The notes beneath the pieces are model-generated. The model saw nothing but the letters and a program-made list of their open reading frames with translations, did not search any database and had not been told where the DNA came from. This document shows positions 1 to 7,263 of a DNA stretch of 14,855 nt, in pieces; positions within the stretch are counted from its first letter, which is position 1, and each line of letters begins with the position of its first letter. The stretch is from Caulobacter segnis (GTDB lineage Bacteria; Pseudomonadota; Alphaproteobacteria; Caulobacterales; Caulobacteraceae), in contig NZ_QFQZ01000100.1 in assembly GCF_003243465.1 (NCBI RefSeq), forward strand, positions 1-14,855, in the 5' to 3' direction. Made by a program: the position numbers and the translations under genes.

Positions 1-1
1 T

Positions 2-79
2 CCTTCGTCACTTCGACGAGACCAAAACCCTCCTCTAAACGGAACCCTCAATCTGTCTCATGGGCGCTGACGGCGGACA
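2..79 (-). mobile_element. Left insertion-sequence end (78-bp inverted repeat, left copy)
   Basis: This stretch is the exact reverse complement of 14778-14855, with no mismatch over 78 bases. Identity stops at 79/80, where the inner edge, read on the minus strand, begins TGTCCGCC. A sharp boundary with a TG start is typical of a transposable-element terminus. The element would run leftwards out of the window, so its transposase cannot be seen. An AGGAGGG run inside the repeat could serve as a ribosome binding site for a gene beyond the window edge. The family is not recognised; assignment to an IS is inference from the symmetry and from the interrupted gene at the right copy. Confidence 0.75.
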
Positions 80-264
80 GCCGTGAAACAAGGCCACCCG
101 GTAGTCCGACATCGTTGGCCGCCGATTTATGCCATCGGGTCGGATGCTGAGCTTGGCGCTGGTCAAAGGTCTGCTTCTCAGTGCTAAGCGGTGCGCCGAA
201 TTTTGACAGCGATGCTGCTGGACTTGTCGTAAGGCAAGGCGTTGCGTCTGTAGGAGATTATACT
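80..264. other. Intergenic remnant between IS end and AI-2E gene
   Basis: These 185 bases carry no convincing gene. A TTGACA hexamer lies at 203-208 but has no good -10 at the right distance. A weak FNR-like half-symmetric motif, TTGGC-N4-GTCAA, is at 153-166; two of its three mismatches are in the left half, so it is not counted as a site. A purine-rich Shine-Dalgarno (AGGAG, 252-256) belongs to the next gene. The left IS may have displaced the original upstream region, so the native promoter of the next gene may be missing. Confidence 0.4.
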
Positions 265-1308
265 GTGCGAGCGTCCCGGCCGAAGATTTCTCCATTGTTG
301 ACGATTTCCGCCGCGCTGGGGCTGCTTTATGTCTTCCGAACGGTGCTCTGGCCCCTGGCGCTTGCGCTCGTGCTGACAATCCTTATCGGCGCTGTCACCC
401 GTCGAATCCAAAGGGCTTTGCCGTGGGCGGGAAGGCGTACGATCTCGCTCGTCGCCGCCCTCTTCATCGGAGGGCTCGTTCTGGGCGCCATGTTGGTTGT
501 GGTGGCCGGCGTGAACCAGATCGTCGCCGAGGCAGGGACCATCTACCGTCGTCTCAACGAGATGTTGGGTGGGATCCATTGGCCTGGCGTCGGGCCGCTT
601 ACCCTGGATGGTCTGGTCCGCCGAATGGACGTGGGGGCGGCGCTGGGCATGGCGGGCGCGAGCTTTCAGGCGGCGAGCGCTGGCCTGTCGCTGACGGCGC
701 TCTACCTGATCTTCATCGTCGCCGGTGGCCGCGGCCTTGAAATGCGTCTGACCAAGATCGCCGCGTCACGTAGTTCCGATGCGCTGATCACCGTGCTGAC
801 GCGAAGCGTCCAAGGTGTGGAGGCCTATACTTACATCCAGACCATCACCGGTCTGATGATCGCCGTCGGGGCGTTCTTCGTCATGACCGTTGTCGGGCTC
901 AAGAGCGCGCTCTTCTGGTCACTCGTCCTGTTCCTGTTCACCTATCTACCGGTGATCGGCGTGGTGCTCGGCAGCATCGGGCCAACCCTGTTCGCGCTGG
1001 TGCAGTTCCCGACCCTCGCGCCGGCGCTGCTGGTCCTGTGCGGCATTCAGGCCATCTCGTTCATCGTCGGCAATCTGGTGTTGCCCAAGATGCAGGCCGA
1101 CAGCCAGAATATCGATCCAGCCGCCAGCCTGCTAGCCATCGGCGTATGGACCATCCTGTGGGGCCTGCCCGGGGCATTCCTGGGGATCCCCCTGACCCTG
1201 GCGCTGATGTACGCCCTGGCGCAGTACAAGAGCGTGGAGTGGATCGCCATTTTGATATCCAACGACGGTGATCCGCTGCCGCCCACGCCCAGCGGATCTC
1301 GGACCTAG
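265..1308 (+). CDS. AI-2E/PerM family membrane protein
   Basis: Polytopic inner-membrane protein of the AI-2E/PerM (YdiK/TqsA-like) family, 347 residues, the usual size. Family members are described as exporters of autoinducer-2 or other small solutes or ions, so the substrate is not predictable. Two hydrophobic segments lie near the N terminus, a soluble-looking middle follows, and several helices make up the C-terminal half. The conserved tail is present: a GNLVLPK stretch, then a Trp-rich segment (WTILWGLPGAFLGIPL) typical of the family. The GTG at 265 is preferred because AGGAG sits eight bases upstream. An in-frame GTG at 181 would add 28 polar residues without a ribosome binding site. 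It is transcribed alone; a spacer of 184 bp separates it from the next gene. The family assignment is firm, the function open. Confidence 0.88.
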   Translation: MRASRPKISPLLTISAALGLLYVFRTVLWPLALALVLTILIGAVTRRIQRALPWAGRRTISLVAALFIGGLVLGAMLVVVAGVNQIVAEAGTIYRRLNEMLGGIHWPGVGPLTLDGLVRRMDVGAALGMAGASFQAASAGLSLTALYLIFIVAGGRGLEMRLTKIAASRSSDALITVLTRSVQGVEAYTYIQTITGLMIAVGAFFVMTVVGLKSALFWSLVLFLFTYLPVIGVVLGSIGPTLFALVQFPTLAPALLVLCGIQAISFIVGNLVLPKMQADSQNIDPAASLLAIGVWTILWGLPGAFLGIPLTLALMYALAQYKSVEWIAILISNDGDPLPPTPSGSRT

Positions 1309-1426
1309 TCGTGATCCGCCGCAGCTTCCGGCGGGCGTCGCTTGAGGATGAGCCCAGAGCCTAGCCGGCTCTTCTCGCCGGCTTCCGATCTGAATCGAAC
1401 CGCGGCGAGGCATTGACGTTGTGCGT

Positions 1427-1467
1427 TTGAGCGCGATCAAACCGCGCGGTCGTGGCGGGCCTACTAT
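1427..1467 (+). promoter_or_regulatory. FNR/FixK-type box with matching -10 element
   Basis: TTGAGCGCGATCAA at 1427-1440 matches the FNR/FixK consensus TTGAT-N4-ATCAA at nine of ten positions. If its centre (1433.5) lies 41.5 bases before the start of transcription, that start falls near 1475 and the -10 should lie at about 1463-1468. TACTAT is found at 1462-1467. This is the layout of a class II FNR-dependent promoter. The transcript would have a leader of about 18 nt with GGAG at 1483-1486 before the ATG at 1493. A TTGACG hexamer at 1413-1418 is also present. The prediction rests on sequence match and spacing only. Confidence 0.6.
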
Positions 1468-1492
1468 GACCCCAACACGATCGGAGATCGCC

Positions 1493-1978
1493 ATGCTCCC
1501 CCGACACCTTGCCTGGCTGGGCGCGAGCCTGGCCCTAGTCAGCCTGCTGGCCGTTTCGGCTTCGCCAGCCCTGGCGCGCGCTCCGGCGGCGCGACCCGCG
1601 CCGCCCAGTTCGGCCTCGGCGTCCGACCAGGCCACCGCGACGTTCCGGGGCGAAAGCCTGGCCCTGGTGATCGGCTATCACAGCGGGCGGGGGGTGCTGA
1701 CCTTCCAAGGCCATCGCTACAACTTCGTGCTCAGCGGTTACAGCGCCTTGGGCTTGGGTGCCGAGCGGGTGGTCGGCACGGCGCAGATTCGTCATCTGAC
1801 CTCGATCGACGATTTCCCGGGGCTATATGGGGCGACCGGGGCCAGCGGCGTGTTCATCGTCGGTGACGGCCACGTGGTGCTGCGTAACGCCAAGGGCGTG
1901 GAGATCGTGCTGCGGACGGAGAACCGCGGCCTCCAGCTCAATCTGGCGGCTGGCGGGGTTCGCGTGGACTTGCGGTGA
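1493..1978 (+). CDS. Small secreted protein of unknown function
   Basis: 161 residues. The N terminus is a clear signal peptide: a basic start (MLPRH), a hydrophobic core, and a probable cleavage site at ALA-RA near residue 29. An Ala/Pro/Ser-rich linker follows. The mature part is rich in short beta-strand-like stretches with many glycines (GRGVLTFQGHRYNF, then a DFPGLYG segment), suggesting a small beta-rich periplasmic or outer-membrane-associated domain. I do not recognise a named family with certainty. The ATG at 1493 is chosen because GGAG lies six bases upstream and the protein then begins with the signal peptide; in-frame starts at 1421 and 1466 would overlap the predicted promoter. 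The FNR-like promoter suggests expression at low oxygen. Confidence 0.72.
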   Translation: MLPRHLAWLGASLALVSLLAVSASPALARAPAARPAPPSSASASDQATATFRGESLALVIGYHSGRGVLTFQGHRYNFVLSGYSALGLGAERVVGTAQIRHLTSIDDFPGLYGATGASGVFIVGDGHVVLRNAKGVEIVLRTENRGLQLNLAAGGVRVDLR

Positions 1979-2005
1979 ATACGACGCGCCGGCCCCGTTG
2001 GCGAG

Positions 2006-2026
2006 CGGCGCCTCGCGGCGGCGCCG
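2006..2026. terminator. GC-rich hairpin between convergent genes
   Basis: CGGCGCC at 2006-2012 pairs with GGCGCCG at 2020-2026 across a seven-base loop. It sits in the 107-bp gap between two convergent genes, where a two-way terminator would be expected. There is no T-tract on either side, so it may only be a transcript-end stabiliser or a chance GC hairpin. Confidence 0.35.
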
Positions 2027-2085
2027 GGGACCAGGCGATCAGAGCCTCGGGCGTCAGGCCCACGCCGCCAGCGCGCGTCTGGCGA

Positions 2086-2859
2086 TTAGGCGCGCAAATG
2101 CTGGCCGTTGTCGACGGGAATGACCGTGCCGGTGATGCGCCGGGCCGCATCGCTGACCAGAAACGCCGCCAGGGCGCCGACGTCGGCGATATCGACCAGC
2201 TGTCCCTTCGGGACCTGCGCGGCCGCCCGTTCCATCAGTTCATCGAAGCGATCTCTGCCGCTGGCCGCGCGCGTGGCGATGGGGCCCGGTGAGATGGCGT
2301 GCGCGCGGATTCCCTTCGGTCCCGGCTCCGCGGCCAGATAGCGTGTCGCGCTCTCGAGCGCCGCCTTGACCGGACCCATCAGGTTGTAGTGCTCGACCAC
2401 GCGCTCGGAGCCGTAGAAGGTCACGCACAGCAGCGTGCCCCCGTCGGACATCAACGGCTCGGCCAGCTTGGCCATGCGCACGAAGCTGTGGCACGACACG
2501 TCCATTGCGGTCGCGAAGCCGGCCGCCGAACTATCGGTCACGCGGCCGTGCAGGTCGTCCCGCGGCGCGAACGCGATCGAGTGCAGCAGAAAGTCCAGGC
2601 CGCCCCAGCGCCGCCGAGTTTCCGCGAACAGAGCCTCCAGTTGTCCCGGTTCGCGAACGTCGCACGGGGCGGTCCATTCCACGCCGAGGCGATCGGCGAC
2701 AGGCTGTACGAAGGGCTGGGCCTTTTCGTTGAGATAAGTCGCCGCCAGGCGGGCGCCGCATTGAGCGAAAGCCTGCGCGCAACCAGCGGCGATGCTGTGC
2801 TCGTTGGCGACGCCAAGGATGAGGCCGCGCTTGCTCGTAAGGTCCACCAGCGGCGTCAT
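2086..2859 (-). CDS. fabI: FabI-type enoyl-ACP reductase (NADH), cluster paralogue
   Basis: 257-residue short-chain dehydrogenase of the FabI type, which reduces trans-2-enoyl-ACP (or enoyl-CoA in some relatives) with NAD(P)H. The cofactor motif GVANEHSIA (16-24) matches the FabI GVANxxSIA signature. The catalytic Tyr158-x6-Lys165 lies in HYNLMGPVK. AISPGPIATRAASG (188-201) matches the family's AISAGPIRTLAASG region. At the position of E. coli Tyr146 this protein has Phe148 (followed by Tyr149), a mild departure. Its start overlaps the ackA stop by four bases (ATGA), so it is the last gene of the operon. FabI copies in ackA-pta clusters are commonly separate from the housekeeping fatty-acid gene. 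A role as an electron sink linked to the PHA/acyl-phosphate genes is inference. Confidence 0.88.
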   Translation of the reverse strand: MTPLVDLTSKRGLILGVANEHSIAAGCAQAFAQCGARLAATYLNEKAQPFVQPVADRLGVEWTAPCDVREPGQLEALFAETRRRWGGLDFLLHSIAFAPRDDLHGRVTDSSAAGFATAMDVSCHSFVRMAKLAEPLMSDGGTLLCVTFYGSERVVEHYNLMGPVKAALESATRYLAAEPGPKGIRAHAISPGPIATRAASGRDRFDELMERAAAQVPKGQLVDIADVGALAAFLVSDAARRITGTVIPVDNGQHLRA

Positions 2860-4046
2860 CGGGCCCCGTCCTGGAGGAGGGAGGCCGTATGCAGGGCGAT
2901 CATGCGTTCCTCGTCGGTGGGGATGACCCACAGTTTGATTTTGCTGTCGGGCAGGCTGATGACCGGCTCGCCGCGGGCGTTGGCCGTCTCGCAGAGGCGC
3001 GCGCCCAGCCATTCCAGGCGCCGGCAGATTCGGGCCCGGACATCGGCGTGGTTCTCGCCAATGCCAGCGGTGAAAACCACCCCGTCCACGCCGCCGAGCG
3101 TGGCCGCCAGCGCGCCCATTTCCCGCGCCGCGCGCCAGCAGAACAGCTCGATGGCCTCCTGGGCTTCCGGGCGGTCACTGGCCGAGAGTGCGCGCATGTC
3201 GCTGGAGAGTTCGGAGACGCCGAGTAAGCCAGACTGCTTGTAGAGCAGGCTTTCGACTTGGTGCGCGGTCATGCCCACCTGCGTTTGCAGGTGCAGCACC
3301 ACGCCCGGATCGATCGCGCCGCAACGCGTGCCCATCACCAGGCCGTCCAGGGCGGTGAAGCCCATGGTCGTGTCGACACTGCGCCCGCTGGCCATGGCGC
3401 ACAGCGACGCACCGTTGCCCAGGTGCGCGACGATCACACGCCCCGCCGCCAACCCCGGATCGAGCTCCGCCAGGCGCTTGCTGATGTACTCGTAGGACAG
3501 GCCGTGGAAGCCATAGCGCCGAATGCCCTGGTCATGCAGGGCGCGGGGGATGGCGAACCTTGTGGCGATCCGCGGCCGGTCATGATGGAAGGCGGTGTCG
3601 AAGCAAGCGACCTGAGGCAGCCCCGGCGCCAGCTTGGCGATCGCGCTGATGGCGGCGAGATTGTGCGGTTGGTGGAGCGGCGCCAGGGCGTTGAAGCTCT
3701 CTAGCTTGCCCAGCAGCGCCTCATCGACAAGGCGCGGCACGGCGAAGTCGGGACCGCCATGGACGACGCGGTGGCCGATCGCGGCGATCTCGCGGCCGTC
3801 GAGGTGGATTCGCGCCCAATCGAACAGCCAGCTCAGAAGCTCGGCGTGGGTGAGGGCCTGGCCGTCTTTCCAGGTCTTCTGCTCGATCACCGTCCCGTCG
3901 ACCGAGCGGATGGTCAGGATGGGCGCCATGCCGATGCGCTCGATCTTGCCGCCGCCAGAAAGGGTCGGGACGTGGTCCCGATCCAGGGTGAAGACCGCGA
4001 ACTTGATGCTGGACGAGCCGGCGTTGAGGCTGACGACCGCGCTCAT
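2856..4046 (-). CDS. ackA: Acetate (or propionate) kinase
   Basis: 396 residues, full length for acetate kinase, a cytosolic ASKHA-fold enzyme that makes ATP from acyl-phosphate and ADP, reversibly. The motifs run in order: VVSLNAGSSSIKF at the start (Asn8), GHRVVHGG (91-98, with Arg93), CFDTAFH (148-154, Asp150), RRYGFHGLS (176-184, His181), AHLGNGASL (207-215), GFTALDGLVMGTRCGAIDP (from 229, Arg241) and GIGENHADVR (328-337), then TDEER near the C terminus. The catalytic residues known from the Methanosarcina enzyme are therefore conserved. Short-chain specificity (acetate, propionate, butyrate) cannot be read from sequence. Its ATG overlaps the upstream pta stop as ATGA, and its own stop overlaps the fabI start likewise, implying translational coupling with matched protein amounts. 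Confidence 0.95.
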   Translation of the reverse strand: MSAVVSLNAGSSSIKFAVFTLDRDHVPTLSGGGKIERIGMAPILTIRSVDGTVIEQKTWKDGQALTHAELLSWLFDWARIHLDGREIAAIGHRVVHGGPDFAVPRLVDEALLGKLESFNALAPLHQPHNLAAISAIAKLAPGLPQVACFDTAFHHDRPRIATRFAIPRALHDQGIRRYGFHGLSYEYISKRLAELDPGLAAGRVIVAHLGNGASLCAMASGRSVDTTMGFTALDGLVMGTRCGAIDPGVVLHLQTQVGMTAHQVESLLYKQSGLLGVSELSSDMRALSASDRPEAQEAIELFCWRAAREMGALAATLGGVDGVVFTAGIGENHADVRARICRRLEWLGARLCETANARGEPVISLPDSKIKLWVIPTDEERMIALHTASLLQDGAR

Positions 4047-5485
4047 GCCGGTGCTCCGGTCAAGGCGCCGGCCAAGGGAGCGATCAGCGGGCCCGGCGCG
4101 GCCTTGGTCGCCGCGCGAGCCATCAGAACCGCCACCGCGCACGAGGCCAGGCGCGTGCGCAGGCTGTCGGCGCGGCTGGTCAGGATGATCGGCGCGCGCG
4201 CCCCCAGCACCACGCCTGCCGCGTCGGCGCCGCCCAGAAAGGTGAGTTGCTTGGCCAGCATGTTGCCGGCTTCCAGGTCGGGAACGACCAGGATGTCGGC
4301 GCGGCCCGCCACCGGCGAGACGATCCCCTTCTCGGCCGCCGCCGCTGGGCTGACGGCGTTGTCGAAAGCCAGGGGCCCATCGACGAGCGCGCCGGTGATC
4401 TGGCCGCGATCGGCCATCTTGCACAGCGCGGCCGCGTCCAGGGTGGTCGGCATGGCTGGGTTGACCGTCTCCACCGCCGACAGGATTGCCACCCTGGGTT
4501 CGGGGCGCCCCAACACATGGGCCAGGTCGATGGCGTTGCGGATGATGTCGGCCTTTTCCGCGAGCGTCGGGGCGATGTTGATCGCCGCGTCGGTGATGAT
4601 CAGCGGCTCGGGATGGCCCGGCACGTCCATGACATAGGCGTGGCTGATCCGGCGCTCGGTGCGCAGCCCGTCGCGGGCGACGACCGCCCCCATCAGTTCG
4701 TCGGTGTGCAGCGAGCCCTTCATCAAGAGCGCCGCCTGGCCGCCGCGCACCAGGTCGACCGCCTTGGCCGCCGAGTCATGGCTGTGCAGGCTGGGAATGA
4801 GGCGCAAGGCGGCGATGTCCTTGCCGGCCGCCTGGGCCGCGGCGCGAACCCGGTCCTCGGGACCGAGCAGGATCGGTTCGATCAGTCCGGCCTCGGCGGC
4901 CTCGACCGCCGCGGCAAGAGCGGCGGCCGAGCAGGGATGGGCGACGGCGGTTAACAGGGGCGCGCCCCGGGCGGCCGCGATCAGGCGATTATAGTTGTCG
5001 TGATCGACCAGCCGCACGTCGGGCAGGGCGATGCGCGGGCGAAGCACCTTTTCGGTCGGCGCCCTGACCTCGGCCTGGCCGGTGATGACGGGTTGGGCAT
5101 CCTGGTTCGCGCAAAGGCAGTCGAGGACTAGTATGTGCTTTTCTGGGCGCTTCTCGGTCACCGTGACCGTCACCGTGATGACATCGCCGACCCCGGCCGG
5201 GCGCACGAAGCGCAGGGATTGGCTTAGATAGATCGTCCCGGGGCCTGGCAGCAGCGTGCCAAGCACTGCCGAGATCAGGCCGCCGCCCCACATGCCGTGG
5301 GCGATCACGCGGCGAAAGACATCGCCCCGCGCGAACTCGGCGTCGAGGTGGGCGGGGTTCACGTCACCGGAGACGAGCGCGAAGAGCTGGATGTCCTCAC
5401 GCGACAGGGTGCGCACCAGGCTGGCGCTGTCGCCGACCGCGATCTCGTCGAAGGTACGGTTCTCGATCATGTCCTTGTCGGTCAT
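4043..5485 (-). CDS. Bifunctional MaoC-like enoyl-CoA hydratase / phosphate acetyltransferase
   Basis: 480-residue fusion. Residues about 5-140 form a MaoC-type hot-dog domain with the hydratase signature SGDVNPAHLD (Asp41 and His46 as the catalytic pair) and the downstream IAHGMWGGGLIS segment. Such domains hydrate trans-2-enoyl-CoA to (R)-3-hydroxyacyl-CoA, the substrate of PhaC. Residues about 160-475 are a phosphate acetyl/butyryltransferase domain, with SLHTDELMGAVV, HAYVMDVPGH and the TDAAINIAP region, and would convert acyl-CoA plus phosphate to acyl-phosphate for the kinase encoded next. The ATG at 5485 has GGAG a short way upstream and lies only 2 bp after the phaC stop; a second Met five residues on is possible. 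The fusion is known in alpha- and betaproteobacterial PHA/acetate clusters. Acyl-chain preference is unknown. Confidence 0.92.
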   Translation of the reverse strand: MTDKDMIENRTFDEIAVGDSASLVRTLSREDIQLFALVSGDVNPAHLDAEFARGDVFRRVIAHGMWGGGLISAVLGTLLPGPGTIYLSQSLRFVRPAGVGDVITVTVTVTEKRPEKHILVLDCLCANQDAQPVITGQAEVRAPTEKVLRPRIALPDVRLVDHDNYNRLIAAARGAPLLTAVAHPCSAAALAAAVEAAEAGLIEPILLGPEDRVRAAAQAAGKDIAALRLIPSLHSHDSAAKAVDLVRGGQAALLMKGSLHTDELMGAVVARDGLRTERRISHAYVMDVPGHPEPLIITDAAINIAPTLAEKADIIRNAIDLAHVLGRPEPRVAILSAVETVNPAMPTTLDAAALCKMADRGQITGALVDGPLAFDNAVSPAAAAEKGIVSPVAGRADILVVPDLEAGNMLAKQLTFLGGADAAGVVLGARAPIILTSRADSLRTRLASCAVAVLMARAATKAAPGPLIAPLAGALTGAPA

Positions 5486-5487
5486 CG

Positions 5488-7245
5488 CTACTTCTCCAGC
5501 ACGTAGGCGCCGGGAGCGTCGGCGATCGGCGCATAACCCTTGTCGACGGCTCCCAGAGGCGGAGGCGCGCCCGGCGCGCTTGAGCGGGCGTCGAGCCAGC
5601 GGCCCCATTGGGTCCACCACGAGCCCTGTTCCTCCGTCGCGCGGACCAGCCATTCCTCCGGGTCATAGGCCGGGCCATCGACCGGCCGGGTCAGCACCTG
5701 ATAGCGCCGGTTCTTGCGTCCGGGCTCGGAGACGATGCCGGCGTTGTGGCCGCCGCTGGTCAGCACGAAGGTGATTTCCGCGCCGGTCAGCAAGTGGATT
5801 TTGTGGACCGACGTCCAGGGCGCGACGTGGTCGCGCTGCGTCCCGACGGCGAAGATCGGCGCGCGGATCGCCGACAGGGCGATGGTGCGGCCGTCGACCC
5901 GATACTTGCCCTCGGCCAGGTCGTCGTCGAGGAACAGCCGCGTCAGGTACTCACTGTGCATGGCGTAGGGCATGCGGGTGCCGTCGGCGTTCCAGGCCAT
6001 CAGGTCGATCATCGGCTCGCGCTCGCCCATCAGGTAAGTCTGCAGGATGTGGGACCAGAGCAGGTCGTTGGAGCGCAGCATCTGGAACGCGCCGCCCATC
6101 TGGCGGCTATCGAGATAGCCGCGGCTCCACATCATGCTGTCCAAGAGGTCGAGCTGGGCCTCGTCGATGAACAGGCCAAGCTCGCCCGGTTCGCTGAACT
6201 CGGTCTGGGCCGCCAGCAGCGTCACGCTGGCCAGGCGCGTGTCGCCGTCGCGGGCCATAGCCGCGGCGGTGATCGACAGCAGCGTTCCGCCCAGGCAGTA
6301 GCCGGCCGCATGGATGTGCGTTGCGCCGGTGATGGCGGTGATCGCGTCGAGGGCGGCCATCGGCCCCAGCCGGCGATAAGCGTCCAGATCCAAGTCGCGG
6401 TCGTGACTGCCCGGGTTGAGCCAGGAGATCATGAAGACCGTGTAGCCCTGGTCCGTCAGCCAGCGAACCAGAGAGTTCCCCGGCGACAGATCCAGGATGT
6501 AGTACTTCATGATCCAGGCGGGCGTGATCAGCACCGGCTCTGGACGAACTTGGTCGGTGGTCGGCGCGTACTGGATCAGCTCGATCAGGCGGTTGCGATA
6601 GACGACCTTGCCCGGCGCCGTGGCGACGGTCTCACCGACCTTGAAGGCCTCGGTCCCGACGGGCGGCTCGCCCCGCGACTGTCGACGCAGGTCATCCACG
6701 AAATGATGGAAGCCATCTATGAGGCATTGGCCACCCGTCTCAGCGATCCGGCGCTGCAGCACCGGGTTGGTGGCGACGAAATTGGTGGGCGCCAGGAGAT
6801 CCAGGACCTGCCGGGTGGCGAAGGCCATGATGTCTTCATGGTGCTTGGACACCCCGCTGACGCCGGTCGTGGCCGCGTGCCACCATTGCTGGTTCAGCAG
6901 AAAGGACTGGGCGATCAGGTTGAAAGGCGCTTGAGACCAGGCCGGGTCCGAAAAGCGCCGATCCTGTGGAAGCGGCTCGATCGCCGGCGCGGTCGCGGGG
7001 TCCTTGGCGCTACGCGCGACATAGTCTAGCAGCCTCAACTGCTTGCGCGCCACCTTTGCGTTCAGTTGCAGCAGCCTTCCGGGAGAGCGAAGCAGGTGAA
7101 CGCCCCAGTCGGTCGCCGCCAGCAGCATGGTTGCGGGCGAAAGACCGTTCGTCATCTGGGCCGTGGCGGCGGCCGCGGCGCGATCCAGGGTTTCGGCGAA
7201 GCCGTCCAAGGGATCTGGCGCGGTCTCGGTGCTGGGCGTCGTCAT
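5488..7245 (-). CDS. phaC: Class I polyhydroxyalkanoate synthase
   Basis: 585 residues, close to the class I length. PhaC polymerises (R)-3-hydroxyacyl-CoA on the PHA granule surface. The C-terminal alpha/beta-hydrolase domain has the PHA synthase lipase-like box GYCLGG with the nucleophile Cys317, Asp472 in GTQRDHVAPW, and His500 in SGGHNAGIV, which corresponds to the Cupriavidus triad Cys319/Asp480/His508. The N-terminal part (about 95-230) carries the usual PhaC N-domain with several Trp residues. The start at 7245 has GGAGA a few bases upstream. It follows tetR by 18 bp and precedes the MaoC-Pta gene by 2 bp. Substrate chain length is not fixed by sequence; a class I enzyme with PhaB nearby suggests mainly short-chain monomers. 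Confidence 0.95.
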   Translation of the reverse strand: MTTPSTETAPDPLDGFAETLDRAAAAATAQMTNGLSPATMLLAATDWGVHLLRSPGRLLQLNAKVARKQLRLLDYVARSAKDPATAPAIEPLPQDRRFSDPAWSQAPFNLIAQSFLLNQQWWHAATTGVSGVSKHHEDIMAFATRQVLDLLAPTNFVATNPVLQRRIAETGGQCLIDGFHHFVDDLRRQSRGEPPVGTEAFKVGETVATAPGKVVYRNRLIELIQYAPTTDQVRPEPVLITPAWIMKYYILDLSPGNSLVRWLTDQGYTVFMISWLNPGSHDRDLDLDAYRRLGPMAALDAITAITGATHIHAAGYCLGGTLLSITAAAMARDGDTRLASVTLLAAQTEFSEPGELGLFIDEAQLDLLDSMMWSRGYLDSRQMGGAFQMLRSNDLLWSHILQTYLMGEREPMIDLMAWNADGTRMPYAMHSEYLTRLFLDDDLAEGKYRVDGRTIALSAIRAPIFAVGTQRDHVAPWTSVHKIHLLTGAEITFVLTSGGHNAGIVSEPGRKNRRYQVLTRPVDGPAYDPEEWLVRATEEQGSWWTQWGRWLDARSSAPGAPPPLGAVDKGYAPIADAPGAYVLEK

Positions 7246-7263
7246 GCTTTCGTCTCCACGAGC

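Noticed and set aside
153..166. FNR-like motif TTGGCGCTGGTCAA upstream of the AI-2E gene
   Set aside because: Three of ten consensus positions differ, and no convincing -10 lies at the required distance.
181..264. Upstream GTG start for the AI-2E gene
   Set aside because: It would add 28 polar residues before the first membrane segment and has no ribosome binding site, while the GTG at 265 has AGGAG at good spacing.
35..379. Minus-strand reading frame of 114 codons spanning the left IS end
   Set aside because: It crosses the IS border and overlaps the start of the AI-2E gene. Its last residues only repeat what any frame through the 78-bp repeat gives, as at 14822.
2299..3243. Plus-strand open frame of 314 codons across fabI and ackA
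   Set aside because: It runs opposite two well-supported genes and encodes Arg/Ala-rich sequence typical of GC-rich shadow frames.
5608..7029. Long plus-strand open frame (473 codons) opposite phaC
   Set aside because: It is the antisense shadow of phaC, with low-complexity, unrecognisable protein sequence. phaC has all its catalytic motifs.
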